From the NCBI GenBank assembly GCA_025558095.1, contig JAIVFI010000004.1, positions 310,001 to 374,000 of the forward strand: a DNA stretch of 64,000 nt, written 5' to 3'. The stretch's first letter is position 1. Every line of letters starts with the position of its first letter. Both the position numbers and the translations under genes were made by a program. Below, one piece after another: positions 57,382 to 64,000 of the stretch. This stretch comes from Hyaloraphidium curvatum (taxonomy: Eukaryota; Monoblepharomycota; Hyaloraphidiomycetes; Hyaloraphidiales; Hyaloraphidiaceae). Below the pieces are notes generated by a model. It was given only the letters and a program-made list of their open reading frames with translations. It was not told the DNA's origin and made no database searches.

Positions 57382-60300
57382 ATGGGTCGGAACCGGAACA
57401 CGGGCGGCGCGAAGAAGGTCTCTGGCGGCGTGAAGAAGGCTAAGGTCCCCGCGACGAAGGCTTCGGACGCACCAAAGCAGACGAAGAAGCGCGGGCGCCC
57501 GCCAAAGACCGCAGCGCCGCCGGCCGGGCAGCCGGAAAGCGGAGGGGAGCCCGCCGGACAGCAGCCACAAGCTTCGGCGGGTGAGGCACCTGCAGAAGGC
57601 CGTCCTCAGCACGGAACGGTCTTCCAGCTCGAGTTCTCGGCCGCCCAAAAGAGGAGGTTGCCGGGGAAGAAGGTTACCCCGTTCACCCATGGTCTCCAGC
57701 CTTTTCCCTTCGACCTACGACGTCATCCGGAGCGCTTCGTCCTCCGGGATGGAGGGGATCCGATTTTCAAGGTCCTCAACGGGCCGGGAACCCCGGAAAT
57801 GGATTCTCTCGTGACGCTTCGGCCGACCTTCATCCTTTCCCCCTGGGAGGGCTACCCGGACTTGGCGCGGCTCATTTGTCCGACGTGCGGCTTGAAGCTG
57901 AAGCCCAGTGCTTGGGTTCAAGATCTCTTCCTCATGCGTGGGCCCCATGGAGAGTTGGAACTTCTTTGCCCCCGGCGATACGTTTGCGAGAACTTTGGGG
58001 AAGCCAAGGCGGGGAAGTGCACCTTCCAAATTGGTGCCCACAACCTGCTCGATAAAATTTCCGCGGACCTGCGCTACGTCGGTAGGAACCGCTCCCCGAT
58101 CGATCTTGTCGACCTCGCTCATCATTCGTCGGCAGTGTTCCCTTACGAACGGGTCGGCCACTCGTACGTGCACATGTCGTTCCTCTCGAAGGTCTATAAC
58201 CTGGTGAACGAGTGCGGGGCGGGCATGACGGCTAAGATCCTGAACGGTACGGCTCTTTCTGAACTGGTTCTTGCCCTTTCGTGACATGTCGGTTCCAGCC
58301 GACCTGGAAGCCGAACATCACGTCGTTGCGCTGCACCTTCAACACCACGGGATGCCGGGCCCCATGCCGGATGCGGAGACGACCAGCGCATTCTTCTCTT
58401 CAGGTAACCTTTTGTGTGGCATCGTGAGGACACGCTGTGACTCCGTTCCCATAGACTCTTCGGGATCCAAGCAAACGAGCATAGATTCCTTTGTCGTGAG
58501 ATCAGACTCGGCTGAAAACGACTCGGCACCTTCTCAGGCGGGGCCCTCCGACGGCACGACCGTACCGACGTTCGCCGGCCTCTTCCGGCAGAGCAGGAAG
58601 AAGCCGCAGTCGATCCAGGAGTCAATGGAGGACGAATTCTCGTGAGTTGGGCCGCGATTCGGGCTGAGCCTTCGCCTGTGTGTTGACTTGGCGTCAGAAT
58701 GGCCGGGGATGTGATCGACGCTGCTTTTGTGACTCGTCTACACGACGCAGTTTGGAACCGATACGGCGACCATCTTTTCCACTCATATCAGTACCAGGCT
58801 GACTGTGGGTTCTGGCGGAACGGATTTGGTTTCGCTAATTGGCTCATCTCCGCCGCGCAGGCCGGAACATTGCGCAGGACGGACTGGAAAAGACCGCACT
58901 GCACCAAGCTTACGTGCACGACGAGGAGAATGGGGGCCACAAGGCCCTCAACTCCAGCAAGCATGCTGACGGCGGTGCTGCCGCGGATGCCGAGAAGGAT
59001 GCGGCTGCAAAGGTGAACGGCGGCCGCGTGGCGGCCGAGTCCATGAGCAGCAAACCTCAGCTGATCAAGTACATCACCGTGACTGGTACTCCTCTTGGCG
59101 CGGTGAGCCGCTCCGCGCTGCCCATGCAGCGGAGCTTCTGACGACGTTCGCAGTACATGGCCCGGAACAAGGGTGACGACGCAGCCAAGCACGGCCTAGA
59201 GGTTCTTCGTAACTCTTTGCGGGCTCAGAAAGCTGCGGGCCGTGGAATCGACGGAAAGAAGCTTGATTCGGGGAAATCTGTCGGCGCCTTTGAGGAGCCG
59301 GGGACTCCGGTCATCGTGCTCCAAGTGGACCGGTGCTGTGGCTCGCCGGGCTCTTTAGCCCCACTCGTGAAGGCTGTGTTTGGCGATCTCGTGGTCGTAC
59401 GTCTCGACCATTTCCACTGGGTGCAACGGATTTGCGAGGACGTCGGGGTCACGGATTTTGTCAAGGACAAGATCATCGGCATCGTTTGGAGTTCCATTCA
59501 GTTCCCGGGAGTTGAGCTCCCCAGCGGGGAGAAGACGCCGCAGCCGATGCTGCCACGCGAGGAAGCCATCAAGGCCTTCGACGCCGCTAAGAACGAAGCT
59601 CTTCGGTACCACGGCGGTCTTCCTCCAAAGAAGGTCGAGGTGTTTGAGAAGAACTGGGCAAACGCTCGAGTGCACCTGGAAAAGGGGTGTTTGGACGATC
59701 CAGAGATTTTGTTCTACATCGCGGCAGACGGCTCAGTGATGGTTGCTAGGGGAAGCAATCGTCTCGAGGGCTATTTTCGGCTTCTGCAGGACTGGCTCGG
59801 CCGCCACGCGAAACTCGAGGACACCATCCTGCAGGAGATTGACCATTTCGATCTCGATTACATGCTGACCGTGTTGCGCATCAAATTCGGCGACTTTTGC
59901 GCCCAGCAGTTGGGCAGGAATCCGGCTCTTTGCCAGGTGCTGGAAGCTCGGAACCGCTTGGCTCGCCAGAATGGTCACCCTGCACAATGCAACCCGCTTC
60001 TGGAGGATCACGAGTGTTTTGAGATTCGTGCCGTCACCTCGGCGGAAGCACGGCAAGCCGGGAAGGCGATCCGGGACCAGCAGGCCCACGTCGCCGAAAG
60101 GGAAAAGGATCCGGCTGTCCCGAAGGCGCGGCCCGCCTCGCCTCGCGGATTCACTCCGAAAAGTCGTCCTTCGCACAAGCCGTCGCCGTCTCCGAAAGCT
60201 CGTGGTAGAGCCGCGCCGAACTACGGCATCAAGGCCGAGTTTCAGCGCACTGTGGCCCAGGTAAATGATTGCGATGGAGTGGATTCATGGTCTACTCAAC

Positions 60301-61398
60301 ATGTCTGCGTTCATTAGCTCGGGTCCGCCGTTGTAGCCACCTCAGGCTTGTTCTCGCCGGTCATTTCGTCTCCAACCGGGCCTTCGAGCCAAATGTCGCC
60401 GAAGGCTGCCTCTACTGCCGCTGCAAGCCAGCCTCTTTCGTTTCCTATGGAGGAAGACACGCTGGAGGTTCCCGTCGTTCCTTCTCTCTCTTCCGCGCCC
60501 GTGCAGGCTCTAAACCGGCCTGTGGAGCCTGTATTGGAGTGGGTGGACGCCATTTTCGGATCTCGGCTTCTGGGCTCATCCCTCGTCTTTTGCAGGACGC
60601 CGGCGCCCTTGCCCGTCGCCTTTCAGCCGTCAAGCGGTGCAATGGCCTTGAGCGGCAAGCGGAAACGTGAGGATTCGGTTCAGGGACGGGCAGATTCGCC
60701 GGCGGCACCGCGGCCGGCCTCGACGTCGGTTCCGGCGGCTAAGAAGCGGGCCATGCCGCCGGCGCCTGGGACAACATCGTCTCTGGCTCTACCCGATGCT
60801 TCCACATTGGCAGCTGGGCCCGCTTTGCTCGAGCACGTGCCGAGGCCCCTGCACTTGCCGCCCGAGATCTCGAAAGAGGCTTGGGCCGAGGCCCTCCTCG
60901 CTGCCTTCGCTCATGTGGCCCAGAAGCTCGTCCAAGGTGCTTCGACTGTGTCGGTGAGCGGCATACCGGCTTCTCTCTGCCGTCGCGCTGGTGGTTTAAC
61001 GTCAGTTGGACCGACAGGTCGCTCCTTCGTTGACCCTGCCGGAAGTTGCTGTTTCGGCCATGGAACCCGCGAAGCCCAAGGTGCGAGGGCATGCCCCAAA
61101 GGATGAAGCTCAGCTATGTCGGCGCTGCGGGCAGCTCAAGGAGGAGACATCCCGGGCTGCTCATGTCCATCGGCTGGGCCTTTGCGATGATGGATTTCGC
61201 CGTAGCGACGACACGCAGCGCAAGATTACCATCCCCGCTTACGGCACGCGCCGCGCGGAAGATGGAGGTCCCGACTGGGCCTACCTGGAGGGAGAGTTTC
61301 TCGACCTCCTTGATGCCAAGGATGCCACGCTGCGTGGCCCCCGTCTGACGGCCTACGAGGCGTTGAAGGTGGTTCTTGTGACGGAATTCCCGAAGTAG
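57382..61398 (+). CDS. DUF6729-type transposase-like protein, intact
   Basis: Eight exons: 57382-58246, 58299-58403, 58455-58641, 58698-58804, 58861-59102, 59154-60260, 60318-60953, 61018-61398 (1209 aa). An AT-hook (KKRGRPPK, 35-42) precedes a zinc domain: ICPTCG (Cys166, Cys169), then CPRRYVCENFGEAKAGKC, as in DUF6729 proteins of animal and fungal repeats. Exon 6 has LQVDRCCGSPG (Asp561, Cys563-564) and VVVRLDHFHWVQRI (Asp587), matching the DRDCC and RLDxWHFMRR motifs of that family, which look like part of an RNase H-like core. The end has a zinc knuckle CRRCGQLKEETSRAAHVHRLGLC (from Cys1117). No frameshift or stop breaks it. The exon 2/3 joins are inferred. Mobile-element origin is a family inference; activity is unknown. 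Confidence 0.78.
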
Positions 61399-62967
61399 TA
61401 GATCGGTTTCATGTATATCATTGTGGAATTCAAGCAGGGCAACTCATCTGAAGTCCCCATTGACCGTCCTGGTGAACACGGACCCGGAAGGCGATCGTAT
61501 GTGCTCGGATGCGGCCATAGAAGTGATTGAATCGGCTCCAGCGGCCATGGTAGAGGTAATGCGATGCACAGAAAGGCATGTGCTTGATGACAGGATTGAG
61601 GAGCTCGACACACCGGCGCAAAGTGGCACTACATCGGGGGAGGGCGTCGGACCTGCTAGTCTTGACCTGCTGGACCACCTACACCAAGCGAAAATCGATG
61701 GCCGGTAGCCGTTCTAGCTTCTGCGCACTTATTTACATCGAGTCAGCGTATTGCGCGGAGCAGACCGGGTTTGGTGCGTGGTTGCGCGCCATCGGCGTCA
61801 ATTTCCACTGACGAGGGGGGGGGTCTGGGTCCCCGAGGTGCTGCGGACCTAAATTGAGATGCAGGCCGAATTCGACGCTTTCATACTACTACTTGAGGAA
61901 TCGGCACGCCTCGCAGTGCTGCATTGCGTTTTGTGAGCGGGATGGCTCCGGAACGGCTCAAAATCGGCCAAAATGGGTCCGCGCCGACCGCCCGCGTTCA
62001 CGCACAGGCGATTCAATCGACGCGGCTTTTCGACAAATCGCGTATTTATATGCATTTCTAACGCCTCATAGCTGTGGACAACTTCACGTCCTCATGCGGG
62101 GGCTCCGCGAGGTCCCAAACTTGAGCATGCCGTGCATGGAGCTCTGGGAGCGCTCGCTGACCAGTAGAGGATGGAAGAAAGCCATCATCCATCGGAATGA
62201 CTTTATTGAACCATGTATGGTACATTGGGAGGGAAGTACAACATCTCTTCTATCCTAGTTGGTCTCGGGGAGGAGAACCGAGCACTAGCGTAGCGTGTAG
62301 TGAAGTTCCAAGATCGCGGTTCGGCGGCGGGTCTCAGAGAGTCTATCCAAGGGAGCCCTTGGATAGACTCCCCTTGGATAGACTCCCTTGGATAGACTCC
62401 CCCGAACTCCGCTCGGTTTCCGATAGCGATGGCTGGAGACCCGACCGGTGCCACGAGAGAGCACCAAGCCGGACGTCCAGCGGCCTTGTCGTCTGCTTCC
62501 TACTGCCTCTGGACGGCGGCGCATCGGAACATTCCTTCCCCCTCGGTTCGTGCTCCGCCGTTTCGTGGCACGAATCCTGACCAACGGCCGTGTTCTCCCC
62601 CATTCTCGCTCCTATCTGGACCGGAAAAAGATCCTCGGTGCCTCCGTTGGGGCAGCCAACGGCTGTACAGTGCTTGGGGGCCTCGCGATGTAGGTGCCGC
62701 GAAGCTCCTTTTCGACACCCTTGTCTGACGTCTTTGAACCCCTTCCTCCTCACTTTCCGGCCCGTCTATGGTCGCTCGCGCTCATGTTCAAGCCGGTTGC
62801 GGGCTCAGTTCGTGTGTGTGACGCTCTGGTACCCCTGTCTCTCGGCGGAACGTCTGTCGCGCTTCAGGGACCGAAACCGACCCGCCACCGCCTCCTCATC
62901 CCGATCGAGCTTGCATTTGGCCCTCTCCTGCTTCATTGCGGGCCGCTGATTGTCCTTCTGGGCGGAG
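61399..62967. other. Gene-poor stretch between transposase-like gene and recombinase
   Basis: 1.57 kb with no supported gene. It holds a G9 run (61815-61823), an AT-rich patch TATTTATATGCATTT (near 62043) and the palindrome/direct-repeat cluster at 62339-62399. Small frames here have no recognisable motifs. Early exons of the recombinase could hide in the last 500 bp. Confidence 0.5.
62339..62399 (+). repeat. 15-bp palindrome plus two further direct copies
   Basis: GAGTCTATCCAAGGG at 62339-62353 and its exact reverse complement CCCTTGGATAGACTC at 62356-62370 are separated by AG. Two more copies of the right arm follow at 62371-62385 and 62385-62399. A two-base-centred perfect dyad next to iterated half-sites is typical of recombinase or transposase binding sites. 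It lies 570 bp before the serine recombinase start. Confidence 0.85.
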
Positions 62968-64000
62968 ATGGAGCCCCAGCATGCTTCCAGCGCGCTGGAC
63001 GTGTCCCACCTCGTTTCGCTCGTTGGAAAGTTCGGAACCTATGCCTCGGCGGCCCAGCTCGGATCTGGGCGAGGCCTGCGCTGGATTGCCTACGTCAGAA
63101 AGTCGCTGGACGACGGGAGCGACAATCTGTCGCTCGTGGATCAGATCGGGATCATCCGGGACTGGGCAACCGCGCGCGGGGACATTGTCGTCGCGGTGCA
63201 CGAAGAACTGGCCAGCGGGGCACTGCCCAAGGGGCCTGGGGCGTTCGAACGGAAGGAATTGCATGCTGCATTCGTCTCCTTGCTCGCCTCGAACGACTAC
63301 GCCGGCCTGGTCGTCGTCCGGCTGGACCGGTTGTCTCGCGACATGGTTGCGACCCACAGCTACATTCAGGAGCTCACCCAGGCCCGAAAATCCTTCGTTT
63401 GCGTCAACCAGCCCGAGCTGACCTTCTTCTGGAGCGGCTCGGCGCCGTCGGCTACTTCGTGGCTGTCACTCGCAATGAACTCGCTCATGGCACAGTTTGA
63501 GCGCGAACAGGCGAGCTTTCCCCGTCTTTTGAAGGCGTAGCACCTCTAATCATTGTTCATTTTAGGTTCGCGAACGGACCAAGACATCCGTTGCTCAGCG
63601 AGTGCGCCGCGGCATCGGTGTCTCGCTCCACTCCCCGTTCGGGACGCAGTTCGAGGCGACCATGCCTGACGGCACGCGACGCCTTTCGTTCAGCTCCAGT
63701 GACCTCGTCGGACGCGCCCGTTCGAACGGGAAAGCTTCACCGTTGAATATCGTGGACCATCCGGCTGAGAGAGAGCAGTTCCTCTTGCTTGCCGCCTTCC
63801 ACCTGTCAGCTCTTCGGAAAGGCCAGAAACGGGAGCCGCGGGAGTACGCGGATCTGCTTTCCAAGCACTCCGTGAACGTCAATCATCGGAACCCAGGAAA
63901 GCTGAGAACCAACGGGAACTTGGTCAAGGCGACGATCAAGTCGATCAAGTTCTTCTCCTCCAGGGACGGCGGTAGCTTCGAAGCGGCGGTTGCGGAGCAA
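62968..64000 (+). CDS. Serine site-specific recombinase (resolvase family), 3' end outside window
   Basis: Exon 1 62968-63510 (181 codons from ATG 62968), exon 2 63566 to the window edge, 145 more open codons. The resolvase/invertase catalytic fold is clear: WIAYVRKSLDDG places Arg44 and the nucleophile Ser46, then SLVDQIGIIRDWATARG, then RKELHAAFVSLLASNDYAGLVVVRLDRLSRD with Arg118, Asp120, Arg121 and Arg124. The helix LSLAMNSLMAQFERE continues into VRERTKTSVAQRVRRGIGV in exon 2, as in large serine recombinases. The join needs a GC-AG intron (CAG|GCGAGC ... TTTTAG); a GT donor in the correct phase was not found. Exon 2 is basic and may hold the DNA-binding part. Such enzymes are bacterial or phage-borne as a rule; here the gene has a host-type intron and lies next to a transposase-like gene. 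Confidence 0.85.

Noticed and set aside
61421-61708. 95-codon plus-strand frame after the transposase-like gene
   Set aside because: No ATG at its start, no motif, and equally long frames exist on the other strand.
62429-62728. 99-codon frame between the palindrome and the recombinase
   Set aside because: Composition and overlapping frames on both strands look random; no motif or splice link to the recombinase was found.

Overview
The window is nuclear DNA of a GC-rich fungus with small introns. Fungal markers are a SAGA Spt7 subunit, a fungal-type 6-phosphofructokinase with an extra N-terminal domain, a fungal-type biotin-protein ligase, a Zn2Cys6-like regulator and an SSH4-type SPRY protein. 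A kinesin-2 tail and a vinculin homologue point to an early-diverging, zoosporic (chytrid or monoblepharid-like) lineage. That placement is inference; no species is claimed. Genes are dense, on both strands, often divergent or convergent with 20-200 bp between them. Most introns are 45-66 nt. I rebuilt exons by hand from frame changes, GT/AG sites, CTRAY-like branch points and protein family knowledge. All coordinates for spliced genes are therefore models; exon lengths were checked to keep frame.

Layout: 1-4.2 kb, kinesin-2 tail, CULT-domain protein, DegT/StrS aminotransferase, Yae1. 4.4-12.9 kb, ribosomal protein eS27, a TRAIP-like RING E3, Spt7, TAF13 and mitochondrial uS10, i.e. transcription and translation machinery. 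13.5-19.7 kb, a four-domain fasciclin protein, an sn-glycerol-1-phosphate dehydrogenase, a basic-secretory-protein peptidase and a RING/coiled-coil protein. 20-31.5 kb, biotin ligase, MYST acetyltransferase, vinculin, an N4BP2-like P-loop protein, FKBP12 and VPS4. 31.4-47.4 kb, phosphofructokinase, an ankyrin/coiled-coil protein, a zinc-cluster factor, an unknown protein, N-myristoyltransferase and SSH4.

47.7-57 kb is accessory in character. It holds a truncated-looking RING/TRAF paralogue, a stray copy of part of the SSH4 SPRY domain, an AAA+ ATPase divergently paired with a large coiled-coil protein that has a hydrophobic centre, and an intact RING/TRAF/coiled-coil gene.

57-64 kb looks like mobile DNA: an intact eight-exon DUF6729-type transposase-like gene (1209 codons), a 15-bp palindrome with extra direct copies, and a serine recombinase gene that runs off the right edge. 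This combination in a fungal chromosome is the most unusual part of the window.
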